From an uncultured Oscillospiraceae bacterium (GTDB lineage: Bacteria; Bacillota; Clostridia; Oscillospirales; Oscillospiraceae): DNA of 64,000 nucleotides. Under the pieces are notes generated by a model. That model was not told the origin of the DNA. It did no database searches and saw nothing but the letters and a program-made list of their open reading frames with translations. The stretch is from assembly GCA_910587505.1 (NCBI GenBank), contig CAJULD010000004.1:1-64000 (forward strand), read 5' to 3'. Below, piece after piece: positions 6,334 through 14,572 of the stretch. Both the position numbers and the translations under genes were made by a program. Positions within the stretch are counted from its first letter, which is position 1. Each line of letters begins with the position of its first letter.

Positions 6334-8757
6334 TCAGGCCTCGATCTGCTCCATGACGAAGCACTCGATAATATCTCCCTCTTTAATGTCGTTGAACTTC
6401 TCAATGGACATGCCGCACTCGTAGCCGGAGGCGACCTCCTTGACGGCGTCCTTGAACCGCTGGAGAGAGGCCAGCATTCCCTCGTGGATGACGATGCCGT
6501 CCCGGACGATCCGCACCTGACAGGACCGCTGGATCTTGCCGTCCTGCACATAGCAGCCGGCAATGGTGCCCACACCGGACACCCTGTAGGTCTGGCGCAC
6601 CTCGGCGTGACCAATAAGAGCCTCCCGGAACCTGGGGGCCAGCATGCCCTTCATGGCGGCCTCCACCTCGTTGATGGCGTCATAAATCACGCGGTACATC
6701 CGCATATCCACATGGCTGCGGGCGGCGTTGTCCCGTGCGGAGGCGTCGGGGCGCACGTTGAAGCCCACGATGATCGCCTTGGAGGTGGACGCCAGCATCA
6801 CGTCGCTTTCGTTGATTGCGCCCACGCCGGAGTGGATGACCCGGACCCGGACCTCCTCATTGGAAATCTTTTCCAGGCTGCTCTTCACCGCTTCGGCGGA
6901 GCCCTGTACGTCGGCCTTGACGATGATGTTCAGGTCCTTGACCTCGCCGGCCTGAATCTGGCTGAACAGGTCCTCCAGACTGACCTTCTGAATGGGAGCG
7001 TTGGCCCTGGCGCGCTCCTCAGCCTTCCGCTGCTCCACCAGCTCCCGCGCCAGACGCTCGTCGGCCACGGCGTTGAAGGGACTGCCCGCGCCGGGGACCT
7101 CGCCCAGGCCGGTGATCTCCACAGGCACCGACGGTCCGGCCTCCGTGATCCGGTTCCCCTTGTCGTCCACCATGGCCCGGACCCGGCCCACGGCGGTACC
7201 GGCGATGATGATGTCGCCGGAACGCAGGGTGCCGTTCTGCACCAGCAGCGTGGCCACGGGGCCGCGGCCCTTGTCCAGCCGGGCCTCCACCACGGTGCCC
7301 TGAGCGGCCCGGTTGGGGTTGGCCTTCAGCTCCGCCACCTCGGCGGTCAGAATCACCATCTCCAGCAGGTTGTCGATGCCCATGCCGGTTTTGGCGGAGA
7401 TGGGGCAGATGATGGTCTCGCCGCCCCAGTCCTCGGCCACCAGCTCATATTCGGTGAGCTGCTGCTTGATCCGCTCGGGGTTGGCGTCCGGCTTATCCAT
7501 CTTGTTGATGGCAACAATGATGGGGATATCCGCCGCTTTGGCATGGTTGATGGACTCCACGGTCTGGGGCATGATGCCGTCCTCGGCGGCAACCACCAGA
7601 ATGGCGATATCCGTGACCATCGCGCCGCGGGCGCGCATGGAGGTAAACGCCTCGTGGCCCGGCGTATCCAGGAAGGTGATGGGCTTGCCGTTGATCTGAG
7701 TCTGATAGGCGCCGATGTGCTGGGTGATGCCGCCGGCCTCGCCCCTGGCCACGTGGGCGGAGCGGATATAGTCCAGCAGCGAGGTCTTGCCGTGGTCCAC
7801 GTGGCCCATGACCACCACCACGGGGGCGCGGGACTCCAGATCCTCCGGCTTGTCCTCGGCGGAGTCGATCAGCTTTTCCTCAATGGTGACCACAACTTCC
7901 TTCTCCACCCTGCAGCCCATTTCCTCGGCGGTAATGGCGGCGGTATCGAAGTCGATGATCTGGCTGAGGGAGGCCATGACGCCGTTCTTCATCAGGCACT
8001 TGACCACCTCTGCGCCGGTTTTCTTCATCCGGCTGGCCAGCTCGCCCACGGAGATCTCGTTGGGGATCTTGACGGTCAGCGGCGTCTTCTTGGCAATTTC
8101 CAGCTGAAGACGGCGCATCTTTTCGGCCTCCTCCTGCCTGCGCTTGCTGGAGAAGGAGGTCTGGCCCCGCTTCCTGTTTCCCGCGTTGCGGAACTTCTCC
8201 TTATTCTGATCCCGATCCCGGCGGCCGCCCGCGCCGCCGCTGCGCTCGGCCATGTCCTGGAGTTTCTCGTCGTACTTATCCAGGTTGACGTTGGTGGCCT
8301 TGCGGGTGTCCACCACCTTGGTCTTGGGCATACGGGAAGCCGCGGACTGCTGCCCCTTCTGGGACTGCGCAGCCTGGGGATGCTGCGGGGCGTTCTGCTG
8401 GGCTGCTCCCGCCGGCCCGCCCTGCTGCTGGGCAGGACGGGGTCCTCCCCTGGGCCCGGCGGGCTGCTGGGGCTGACCGGCGGCAGCCCTGGGAGACTGG
8501 GCAGCATCCTTTGCCGGCGCGGCAGGCTGGGCGGAAGGCTCCGCCGGAGCCGCCTCCTCAAAGATGCTCCTGATGTCGCTCACCTGGTGATTCTGGGTGA
8601 GAAACTCAAAGACGTAGTTCAGCTCATTTTCATCCAGATTTTGGCCGGACTTCTTCGGCGTGGGGAAGTGCTTCCCAAGAATCTCGATAATCTGCCTGGT
8701 CTGCATGCCAAAGTCCTTTGCCAGTTCATTGACCTTATACTTGTTTACAATACCCAA
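6334..8757 (-). CDS. infB: Translation initiation factor IF-2
   Basis: IF-2 is the GTPase that brings initiator fMet-tRNA to the ribosome. The 807-aa protein has the IF2 N-terminal motif (GIVNKYKVNELAKDFG), a long Gln/Ala/Pro/Gly-rich linker (about residues 65-140), a basic region, and a second IF2_N-like segment. The G domain has GHVDHGKT at residues 318-325, DTPGHE and NKMDKPD. Domains II-IV follow, ending in YECGMSIEKFNDIKEGDIIE. It starts at TTG, chosen because GGAGG lies about 8 bases upstream and the TTG immediately precedes the conserved N-terminus. It is the last gene of the rimP-nusA operon. Confidence 0.98.
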   Translation of the reverse strand: MGIVNKYKVNELAKDFGMQTRQIIEILGKHFPTPKKSGQNLDENELNYVFEFLTQNHQVSDIRSIFEEAAPAEPSAQPAAPAKDAAQSPRAAAGQPQQPAGPRGGPRPAQQQGGPAGAAQQNAPQHPQAAQSQKGQQSAASRMPKTKVVDTRKATNVNLDKYDEKLQDMAERSGGAGGRRDRDQNKEKFRNAGNRKRGQTSFSSKRRQEEAEKMRRLQLEIAKKTPLTVKIPNEISVGELASRMKKTGAEVVKCLMKNGVMASLSQIIDFDTAAITAEEMGCRVEKEVVVTIEEKLIDSAEDKPEDLESRAPVVVVMGHVDHGKTSLLDYIRSAHVARGEAGGITQHIGAYQTQINGKPITFLDTPGHEAFTSMRARGAMVTDIAILVVAAEDGIMPQTVESINHAKAADIPIIVAINKMDKPDANPERIKQQLTEYELVAEDWGGETIICPISAKTGMGIDNLLEMVILTAEVAELKANPNRAAQGTVVEARLDKGRGPVATLLVQNGTLRSGDIIIAGTAVGRVRAMVDDKGNRITEAGPSVPVEITGLGEVPGAGSPFNAVADERLARELVEQRKAEERARANAPIQKVSLEDLFSQIQAGEVKDLNIIVKADVQGSAEAVKSSLEKISNEEVRVRVIHSGVGAINESDVMLASTSKAIIVGFNVRPDASARDNAARSHVDMRMYRVIYDAINEVEAAMKGMLAPRFREALIGHAEVRQTYRVSGVGTIAGCYVQDGKIQRSCQVRIVRDGIVIHEGMLASLQRFKDAVKEVASGYECGMSIEKFNDIKEGDIIECFVMEQIEA

Positions 8758-8791
8758 TCAGGCCACCTCCAGTGTGTGATTCCGGTTTGTA

Positions 8792-8850
8792 CACCATAAC
8801 ACACGCCTGGCGGCCCGCGCCCGGCCGGCCGCCAGGCGTGCGTTATGGTG
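8792..8850 (-). promoter_or_regulatory. Very long intercistronic hairpin between ylxQ and infB
   Basis: Two 24-base arms (8792-8815 and 8827-8850) are complementary at 23 of 24 positions, around an 11-base GC-rich loop. The one mismatch is A/G. No T-tract follows in the direction of transcription, so it does not look like a plain terminator. It sits 30 bases upstream of the infB ribosome site and may serve as an RNA processing, stability or partial-termination element. Confidence 0.75.
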
Positions 8851-8857
8851 GGTTTGA

Positions 8858-9298
8858 CTATTTCTTCCTGTTTTTGATGGAGGGACGCTTTCCGCCCCCC
8901 TGCCGCCGGGCCGCGGCGGTCTTTTCCCGGCGCCGGGCGGCGCGCTCCGCCTTAATCTGGAGCCGCCGGGCCGTCTCGCCGTATTTCTCCGGGGACAGCC
9001 GGGCCAGCTTCTGTACAACGGCCTGGGCCAGCCCCAGATCGGTAACCGCCGCCATGGCGCAGGACTTCCTCCCCAGCGCCGCCCCCAGCTCTTCTCCGGA
9101 GCAGGGAAGCTCGATGAGCAGGCACTGTCCCTCCCCGGAGAAGCGAATGGCCCGACGCCGGGCGCTCTCGCCGGCGTCGGAGGAGAGCAGCAGCAGGCGG
9201 CACCGCTTTTCCCGGCAGGCCTCGCCGCAGGCTTCGTCGCCCACCTCCAGCCGTCCGGCCCGCAGGGCCATGCCGATCATGGACAACGCGTTATCCAT
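8858..9298 (-). CDS. ylxQ: L7Ae/YlxQ-family ribosomal-type RNA-binding protein
   Basis: This 146-aa protein sits between ylxR and infB, the standard place for YlxQ. The N-terminal two thirds are an L7Ae-like domain (MDNALSMIGMALRAGRLEVGDEACGEACRE, then LLLLSSDAGESARRRA and VTDLGLAQAVVQK), a fold that binds kink-turn RNA. The C-terminus is an unusually long, Arg/Lys-rich tail (RAARRREKTAAARRQGGGK), longer than the roughly 100-aa standard form. The gene overlaps the end of ylxR by 8 bases, which fixes the ATG and implies coupling. The exact role of YlxQ is not established. Confidence 0.88.
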   Translation of the reverse strand: MDNALSMIGMALRAGRLEVGDEACGEACREKRCRLLLLSSDAGESARRRAIRFSGEGQCLLIELPCSGEELGAALGRKSCAMAAVTDLGLAQAVVQKLARLSPEKYGETARRLQIKAERAARRREKTAAARRQGGGKRPSIKNRKK

Positions 9299-9569
9299 CG
9301 CTGCCGTCCCTCATCTGCTGCTCCAGCAGGTCATAGACCGACCCCGGAACAGCGGTCTCAAAGGCCCGCTCCAGGGCCCGCGCCTTTCTGGCTCTGGCCA
9401 GGCAGGCAGGGTTGGGGCATACATAAGCGCCCCGGCCCGGCTTCTTGCCCTTGAAATCCAGGGAGATCTCTCCCTCCGGGGAGCGGACCGCCCGGATCAG
9501 ATCCCTCTTATTCTTCATCTCCCGGCAGCCCAGGCACTGGCGCTGGGGGAGCTTTCTTGGCTTTTGCAT
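9291..9569 (-). CDS. ylxR: YlxR (RnpM) nucleic-acid-binding protein
   Basis: A 92-aa DUF448 protein. The signature is RQCLGCREMKNKRDLIRAVR at the N-terminus, GKKPGRGAYVCPNPACLARARK in the middle and a C-terminal helix. Work in Bacillus and relatives has linked YlxR/RnpM to RNase P modulation and nucleic-acid binding. The Cys residues of CLGC and CPNPAC are visible. It begins 19 bases after the MazG-like gene and overlaps ylxQ by 8 bases. The start is supported by AAAGGA six bases upstream. Confidence 0.94.
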   Translation of the reverse strand: MQKPRKLPQRQCLGCREMKNKRDLIRAVRSPEGEISLDFKGKKPGRGAYVCPNPACLARARKARALERAFETAVPGSVYDLLEQQMRDGSDG

Positions 9570-9587
9570 ACTGGGTCCTTTCTCTGA

Positions 9588-9905
9588 TTACCGGTCCAGC
9601 TCGAAGGGCGCGGGCCCCGGATAGCGGATGTTGTTGAGGGCTTCCTTCCGGGGGATGACGGACTCCATGTCGATGCCGTAGCAGTTGGCGATGGCCAACG
9701 CGAAGTAGATCACGTCCCACAGCTCCTCGTCGATGGTCCCCCGGAGCTCCTCCGAGGACCGGGGCCGCAGGCCCTTGTGCATGGCCCGGGCCAGCTCCCC
9801 GGTCTCCTCCGCCAGCTTGAGGAAGTAGTCCTTCACCAGCTCGGGATGGTGGTCCTTGGACCTGATGTAGGACTGCAGATAGGCGATGGAAATCCTCCCG
9901 TCCAT
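9588..9905 (-). CDS. MazG-like nucleotide pyrophosphohydrolase
   Basis: This 105-aa protein has the all-alpha NTP-pyrophosphatase pattern: KLAEETGELARAMHKG (ExxE half) and EELWDVIYFALAIANCYGID (ExxxD half). These acidic residues bind Mg and the nucleotide triphosphate. The closest types remove non-canonical or excess (d)NTPs. It lies three bases after nusA, with its ribosome site made by the nusA stop region (GAGGAGTAA), so it is translationally tied to nusA. A MazG-type gene is not part of the classical nusA operon, so the insertion is unusual. The exact substrate cannot be told. Confidence 0.85.
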   Translation of the reverse strand: MDGRISIAYLQSYIRSKDHHPELVKDYFLKLAEETGELARAMHKGLRPRSSEELRGTIDEELWDVIYFALAIANCYGIDMESVIPRKEALNNIRYPGPAPFELDR

Positions 9906-9908
9906 CCT

Positions 9909-10970
9909 TTACTCCTCTTCCCTGTAGCTCTGGGGCTTGATGTCGATCTTGTACCCCGTGAGCCGGGCGGCCAGCCGGGCGTTCTGCCCCTCCTTGCCGA
10001 TGGCCAGGGAGAGCTGGTCGTCCGGGACGATCACCCGGCACATTTTCCCCTCGTCGGACAGCTGCACCTCCACCACGTCGGCGGGGGCCAGGGCGGCGGC
10101 GATGAACTGGGCGGGGTCCTCGCTGTACTTGATAATGTCGATTTTCTCGCCCCTCAGCTCATTGACGATGTTGCCCACCCGCTGTCCGGCGGGGCCCACG
10201 CAGGCCCCGATGGGGTCGATCGCCTCATCGCTGCTCCACACGGCCATCTTGGTCCGGCTGCCCGCCTCCCGGGCAATGGACTTCACCTCCACGGCGCCGT
10301 CGAAGATCTCCGGGACCTCCAGCTCGAACAGGCGCTTGACCAGCCCCGGATGGGTCCGGGAGATCAGCACCTGGGGTCCGCGGGTGCTGCGGCGGACCTC
10401 CACCACGTACACCTTCACGTGCTGGCCCTCCACCAGCTCCTCGGTCTTAATCTGCTCGCTGGCGGCCAGCATGGCCTCGGTGGACTCCGGCCCCGTGCCG
10501 ATGCGCAGGGATACGTTCCCTGTCCGGGGGTCGATGCGGCTGACCACGCCGGTGAGGATCTCCCGCTGCTTGGAATTGAACTCGTCATAGACCATGCCCC
10601 GTTCGGCCTCCCGCAGGCCCTGGATGATGACCTGCTTGCCGTTTCCGGCGGCGATGCGCCCGAACTCCACATTGTCCACCGGGATGTTCACCACGCCCCC
10701 GATATCCACGCGGCCATACCTGGCCCGGGCTTCCCCGGCGCTCATCTGGGTGCCGGGGTTCTCCACTTCCTCCACAATTTCCTTCTGGACGTACATTTTC
10801 AGATCTTTTTTTACCTCGTCCACATCCACGATGACATTCTCCACGCCTGCATGGTCCTTTTTGTAGGCCGTGGTCAGCGCAAGGATGATCCGCTCCATCA
10901 TAAAGGTGGGAGAGATGCCCCGCTCCTTTTCCAGCATGTCCAGCGCCGCAAAGATCTCATCACATTTCAT
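9909..10970 (-). CDS. nusA: Transcription termination/antitermination factor NusA
   Basis: NusA binds RNA polymerase and nascent RNA and modulates pausing, termination and antitermination. The 353-aa protein has the N-terminal RNAP-binding domain (IFAALDMLEKERGISPTFMMERIILALTTAYKKD), an S1 domain (about residues 130-200), and two KH domains (SRTHPGLVKRLFELEVPEI; DPIGACVGPAGQRVGNIVNELRGEKIDIIKY; LAIGKEGQNARLAARLTGYKIDI). It lacks the C-terminal acidic repeats of enterobacterial NusA, as is usual in Firmicutes. The ATG has GGAG seven bases upstream. It is the second gene of the operon and may autoregulate through the leader hairpin described at 11546. Confidence 0.98.
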   Translation of the reverse strand: MKCDEIFAALDMLEKERGISPTFMMERIILALTTAYKKDHAGVENVIVDVDEVKKDLKMYVQKEIVEEVENPGTQMSAGEARARYGRVDIGGVVNIPVDNVEFGRIAAGNGKQVIIQGLREAERGMVYDEFNSKQREILTGVVSRIDPRTGNVSLRIGTGPESTEAMLAASEQIKTEELVEGQHVKVYVVEVRRSTRGPQVLISRTHPGLVKRLFELEVPEIFDGAVEVKSIAREAGSRTKMAVWSSDEAIDPIGACVGPAGQRVGNIVNELRGEKIDIIKYSEDPAQFIAAALAPADVVEVQLSDEGKMCRVIVPDDQLSLAIGKEGQNARLAARLTGYKIDIKPQSYREEE

Positions 10971-11012
10971 GTCGTTACTCCTATTATATTTCCCTGAAGA
11001 GTGTTGGTTCCG

Positions 11013-11468
11013 TCAAAACCCGATCCGGAGGCGGCACAATGCAACCTCCTCTTTTGCAAAGGTCATCGCGGTCTCTCCGACGGTAATGGTGATGTCGCCG
11101 TTTTCGTACCCCGCCAGCACGCCGGCGAACTCCTTCCGCCCGCTCCGGGCCCTGTAGAGCTTCACCGTCACGGGGCTGCCCATAAACCGCGCGAAGTCCC
11201 CCGGCCGCTTCAGGGGCCGCTCGGCTCCGGCGGAGGACACCTCCAGCGTGTAGCTGCCCTCGATGGGGTCCGCCTCGTCCAGCAGGTCGCTCATCCTTCG
11301 GCTGACCTTCTCGCAGTCCAGAATGTCCACCCCGCCGGCTCTGTCAATATAGATCCGCAAAAACCAGGTCCCGGCCTCCCGCACATATTCCACGTCCCAC
11401 AGCTCACAGCCGGCCTCCTCAACAACAGGAAGCGCCATTGCCGATACCTGCTCCGTGATCTTCGCCAT
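11013..11468 (-). CDS. rimP: Ribosome maturation factor RimP
   Basis: RimP helps mature the 30S subunit. This 151-aa protein matches the two-domain family: an N-terminal alpha/beta domain (MAKITEQVSAMALPVVEEAGCELWDVEYVREAGTWFLRIYID...GGVDILDCEKVSRRMSDLLDEADPIEGSYTLEVSSAG, broken here into key parts) with the conserved EVSSAGAERPLKRPGDFARF, then a C-terminal SH3-like domain with a VALCRLRI end. The start has GAGG seven bases upstream. It is the first gene of the operon, downstream of a consensus promoter and leader hairpin. Confidence 0.96.
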   Translation of the reverse strand: MAKITEQVSAMALPVVEEAGCELWDVEYVREAGTWFLRIYIDRAGGVDILDCEKVSRRMSDLLDEADPIEGSYTLEVSSAGAERPLKRPGDFARFMGSPVTVKLYRARSGRKEFAGVLAGYENGDITITVGETAMTFAKEEVALCRLRIGF

Positions 11469-11545
11469 GATGCGTCCTCATTTCCGCCCGGCAGCAGACA
11501 CATGTCCGCAACAGGCGGAACTCCTCTCAACGAAATTAGGTCAAG

Positions 11546-11572
11546 AAAAAGAGCGGACCGTTAAGTCCACTC
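11546..11572 (-). terminator. Leader terminator (attenuator) of the rimP-nusA operon
   Basis: On the minus strand GAGTGGAC (11572-11565), a six-base loop and GTCCGCTC (11558-11551) form an 8-bp stem with one G-U pair, directly followed by TTTTTCTTG (from 11550). It lies about 20 bases after the predicted start of transcription and 78 bases before the rimP start codon, so transcription must read through it to reach the operon. A weak stem with an interrupted U-tract is typical of NusA-stimulated terminators. Confidence 0.7.
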
Positions 11573-11600
11573 CACTCTACCTTACTAAACTAACAAAGTG

Positions 11601-11629
11601 ATTATACCACAGCGCCCTGGGAAATGCAA
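11601..11629 (-). promoter_or_regulatory. Promoter of the rimP-nusA-infB operon
   Basis: TTGCAT (11629-11624) and a perfect TATAAT (11606-11601) are separated by 17 bases on the minus strand, pointing at rimP. This is the best sigma-A match upstream of the operon. Confidence 0.88.
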
Positions 11630-11704
11630 GAGTTTTTTCCAAATATCCATCACTTTTCCAAAACTTTTCCGCAAAAGAGGGGGCGGAGGCACAAAACGCC
11701 TCTT

Positions 11705-12283
11705 TCACCCCCGCTGCAGCCCGTCCAGCGTCAGACCGAAGGCCTCGGCGAAGCGGTCCAGGAACCAGGAAACCTCCTCCATTTCCATTGCGCGCAGGGC
11801 CTCCAGGATCTCTCCGGCGGCGTCGCCGAATTCATTGTTGCCGCTCTCCATCTCCTCCAGGCATTTGATATAGGCGGAGAGCTTGTCGGCGGCCTTGACA
11901 ATTTCCGCCGCCGGCCGGTCCTCCTCCCGCAGCAGGGGGGCATAGGCGGGGCGCAGCTCCTCCGGCAGCATCCCCAGCAGCTTTTCTGTAGCCTCCGCCT
12001 CCACCTGGCGATAGGCGTCCCGGATGGCGGGGGTATGGTACTTGATGGGGGTGGGAAGGTCCCCGGTGAAGATTTCGGAGGCGTCGTGGAACAATGCGGC
12101 GGCGGCGCAGGCGTCGGGGCTGCACGGCTTCCCGAACACGTCCCGGCGGATGACCCCCAGGGCATGGGCAAGGACGGCCACCATGTGGCTGTGCTCCTGG
12201 ATGTTCTCTGATACGCTGTTGCGCATCAGGGACCATCTGGTGATATATTTCATCCGGGAGATATAGGCGAAAAATTTGTACAT
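11705..12283 (-). CDS. YfbR-like HD-domain 5'-deoxynucleotidase
   Basis: A 192-aa HD-superfamily protein that resembles E. coli YfbR, which dephosphorylates deoxyribonucleoside 5'-monophosphates. Seen in the sequence: the N-terminus FFAYISRMKYITRWSLMRN with ENIQEHSHMVAVLAHALG (first His), ALFHDASEIFTGDLPTPIK (HD pair) and IVKAADKLSAYIKCLEEM (last Asp). These are the metal ligands of the HD fold, and the spacing suits YfbR. The start aligns with the YfbR N-terminus. It is convergent with nothing and probably monocistronic. A promoter was not identified with confidence. Confidence 0.9.
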   Translation of the reverse strand: MYKFFAYISRMKYITRWSLMRNSVSENIQEHSHMVAVLAHALGVIRRDVFGKPCSPDACAAAALFHDASEIFTGDLPTPIKYHTPAIRDAYRQVEAEATEKLLGMLPEELRPAYAPLLREEDRPAAEIVKAADKLSAYIKCLEEMESGNNEFGDAAGEILEALRAMEMEEVSWFLDRFAEAFGLTLDGLQRG

Positions 12284-12386
12284 CCTGGGCGGTTCCTTTC
12301 TTGCCGCCTCCGGCGGCGGGGGTAATTTTTTGAATCGGGTTCCGGGGCGCTCCCGTCAGAGGCCCCTGTACTTTTTAAGAAAATTG

Positions 12387-12395
12387 TGCTATAAT
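12387..12395 (+). promoter_or_regulatory. Extended -10 promoter for the membrane XRE gene
   Basis: TGCTATAAT gives a perfect -10 (12390-12395) with the TG extension; the -35 is poor. It lies 127 bases before the ATG at 12522. The leader between them contains no terminator or riboswitch that I recognise. Confidence 0.6.
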
Positions 12396-12521
12396 TGAGC
12401 AAAAACACGCCCCGCAACCGCAGGTTTACATCCATTCCACCCAAACGCAACCGCGGATCGCTGGAATCGCCGCCTCTGCGCGGGTAAGATAAACCCATCT
12501 CAGACAAGGAGGACATGCGAA

Positions 12522-13421
12522 ATGTCACTAAGCGAAAACCTTCAATATCTCCGCGCCCGGGAGGGCGTGACCCAGGAGCAGCTGGCCGAGCGTCTGGACA
12601 TCTCCCGCCAGTCCGTCTCCAAGTGGGAGTCCGGCGCCAGCTATCCGGAGATGGAGACCATCTTAAAACTCTGCGACATGTTCCATGTGGACATGGATAC
12701 CCTCCTCCGGGGCAGCGTGGAAAATTCCCTCAGTGAGGACACCGCGGGCTATGACCGCTTCATGACCCTCTACGCCCGCAAGATCGCCGGAGGCGTCTCC
12801 GCCATCGTCGGCAGCCTGGCCCTGTGGAGCTTCCTGTCCGCCCTGGGCCTGTCCGAAATGCTGGGCACGGCGATGCTGCTGCTGGTCATAGCGGCGGCGG
12901 CGGTGGTCTTCATCGCCAGCGGCATGGAGGAAGAACACTTCCGCAAAAAGCACCCCATCATCCCCGATTTCTATACCGAGCCGCAGAAAGAACGGTTCCA
13001 CCGCCGGTACATCTGGTACATCGCCGGAGGCGTGGGAGCCATTCTGCTGGGCGTGGTGATGATGGTCCTGGCCTTTACCGTCCTGCCGGAAAGAGAGCCC
13101 TACGAGTCCTATGCAGGCGCGGCATTCCTGGTCATCGTGGCCTGCGCGGTATATTTCCTGATCTACGGCGGGATGCTGGAGGATAAATATAACATCGCCA
13201 AGTACAACCGCCGGAATAACCCCACCCCCGAGGACAAGAGCCGGCACCGCCGCGCCACCACCGCCTGTTCCGTCATCATGATCCTGGCTACCGCCGTGTT
13301 CCTGTTTGCCGGACTGGCCTATTACAAGTGGAACTGGGCCGCCATCATCTATCCGGTGGCCGGCGTCCTGTGCGGCGCGGTCTGGCTGGTTCTGGGACCG
13401 AAGCTGCACATGGACGACTGA
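12522..13421 (+). CDS. XRE-family regulator with a C-terminal membrane domain
   Basis: This 299-aa protein joins an N-terminal Cro/CI-type helix-turn-helix (residues about 5-60: LQYLRAREGVTQEQLAERLDIS, RQSVSKWESGASYPEM) to a membrane part with about five hydrophobic segments (near residues 90-130, 165-195, 205-225, 250-270 and 275-292). Such one-component membrane-tethered regulators are common in Firmicutes and often sense envelope or peptide stress, though the signal is unknown here. The start has AAGGAGG eight to ten bases upstream. A cytosolic loop (MEEEHFRKKHPIIPDFYTEPQKERF) separates the transmembrane pairs. No obvious target is next to it. Confidence 0.85.
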   Translation: MSLSENLQYLRAREGVTQEQLAERLDISRQSVSKWESGASYPEMETILKLCDMFHVDMDTLLRGSVENSLSEDTAGYDRFMTLYARKIAGGVSAIVGSLALWSFLSALGLSEMLGTAMLLLVIAAAAVVFIASGMEEEHFRKKHPIIPDFYTEPQKERFHRRYIWYIAGGVGAILLGVVMMVLAFTVLPEREPYESYAGAAFLVIVACAVYFLIYGGMLEDKYNIAKYNRRNNPTPEDKSRHRRATTACSVIMILATAVFLFAGLAYYKWNWAAIIYPVAGVLCGAVWLVLGPKLHMDD

Positions 13422-13541
13422 CGCCGTTTCCCGGCGAAAAACGCAGTATCTTCACGGCGGGGAAGCGGGAGGAAGCGCCTGCAAGGCAGTACCCCTGCCC
13501 AAAGCTCTTTCTGCATTATTCAGCACAAAAAGGCACGGCCG

Positions 13542-14543
13542 CTATTTCCCCGCCAGAATGTCGCAGGCCACCGGCGTATAGAACAGCTCCTCCACCCATT
13601 TCCGGTCCGTGGTCTGCCCCAGAATCCACATAAGCTTGGCGCACACCGCCTCGGTGGTCATGTCGTAGGCCTCCAGAATGGGCAGGTTCCGCTTGATGGC
13701 CCCGCCCACATGGTAGACCGCCAGGTCGCTGCCCTCGTTCTCCACCTGGGTGGTCATGACCACGGTCTTGCCCGCGTCCAGACCGGCCTTGACGGTGTCG
13801 TAGTAGTCCCCCGCCTTATAGGTGGGCAGGCCGCCCACGCCGAAGCTCTCGATAATCAACGCGTCGTTGCGCTCCAGCAGGTACGCCGCTGCACCGCAGT
13901 CTGCCCCGGGGATCAGCTTCATGAGAGCGACCCTGGGGTTTACTGCGTCGTAAAACTGGGGCACGGCCCTGGCCTCCGGCCGGATGTACGGGATGATCCG
14001 CCCGTCCTGCACCATGCCCAGCAGGGGATAGTTGATGCTGGAAAAGGCCTCAAAGCTCTTGCTGCGGGTCTTCCTGGCCCGGGTGCCCAGAATGATCTTT
14101 CCGTTGAATACCAGCATCACCCCCGCCATGCCGGAGGAGGCCACCGTGACCGCGTCCCGGAGGTTCTGCTTGCTGTCGGTGGTCTCAAAACCAATGGGCC
14201 TCTGGGCTCCCGTCAGCACGACAGGCTTGGGGCAGCCCTGAACCAGGTAACTGAGTCCCGCGGCGGTGTAGGCCATGGTGTCGGTGCCGTGGGCCACCAC
14301 AAAACCGTCAAATTCCCGGTACCGCGCCCGGATGGTCCCGGCGATCCGGGCCCAGTGCTTGGGCTGAATGTTGGTGCTGTCCAGGCTGAACAGCTGGCAG
14401 CAGGCAATGTCGCATATGGAGGATATATCGGGGATATATTTCAAAAGCTGCTCGCTGGTCAGTTCCGGAGACAGCCCGTTTTCTCCCATTTCCGAGGCGA
14501 TGGTCCCGCCGGTCCCAATCAAAAGGACCCGTTTCTTCTCCAT
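13542..14543 (-). CDS. Type I L-asparaginase
   Basis: Hydrolyses L-asparagine to aspartate and ammonia in the cytoplasm. The 333-aa protein has the nucleophile motif near the N-terminus (LLIGTGGTIAS, Thr14), the second active-site motif FDGFVVAHGTDTMAYTAAGL, and TGAQRPIGFETTDSKQNLRDAV. It lacks a signal peptide, which with the length places it in the cytoplasmic type I group (AnsA-like). I chose the ATG at 14543 (AAGGAAGG upstream); the open frame continues further but that part overlaps the nuclease gene. It is the last gene of a five-gene minus-strand cluster. Confidence 0.93.
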   Translation of the reverse strand: MEKKRVLLIGTGGTIASEMGENGLSPELTSEQLLKYIPDISSICDIACCQLFSLDSTNIQPKHWARIAGTIRARYREFDGFVVAHGTDTMAYTAAGLSYLVQGCPKPVVLTGAQRPIGFETTDSKQNLRDAVTVASSGMAGVMLVFNGKIILGTRARKTRSKSFEAFSSINYPLLGMVQDGRIIPYIRPEARAVPQFYDAVNPRVALMKLIPGADCGAAAYLLERNDALIIESFGVGGLPTYKAGDYYDTVKAGLDAGKTVVMTTQVENEGSDLAVYHVGGAIKRNLPILEAYDMTTEAVCAKLMWILGQTTDRKWVEELFYTPVACDILAGK

Positions 14544-14572
14544 CCGCTCAACCTTCCTTTCTCCGGGCGCAG

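Noticed and set aside
6067..8799. A 910-codon open frame on the plus strand
   Set aside because: It is antisense to infB and consists of Gly/His/Leu-rich low-complexity sequence. Similar shadows exist at 30702-32660 and 46506-49301.
12310..12345. A dispersed repeat (GGTAATTTTTTGAA-like sequence) shared with 2790-2805 and 5700-5712
   Set aside because: The matches are short and AT-run based, with different flanks. Chance cannot be excluded without a genome-wide search.
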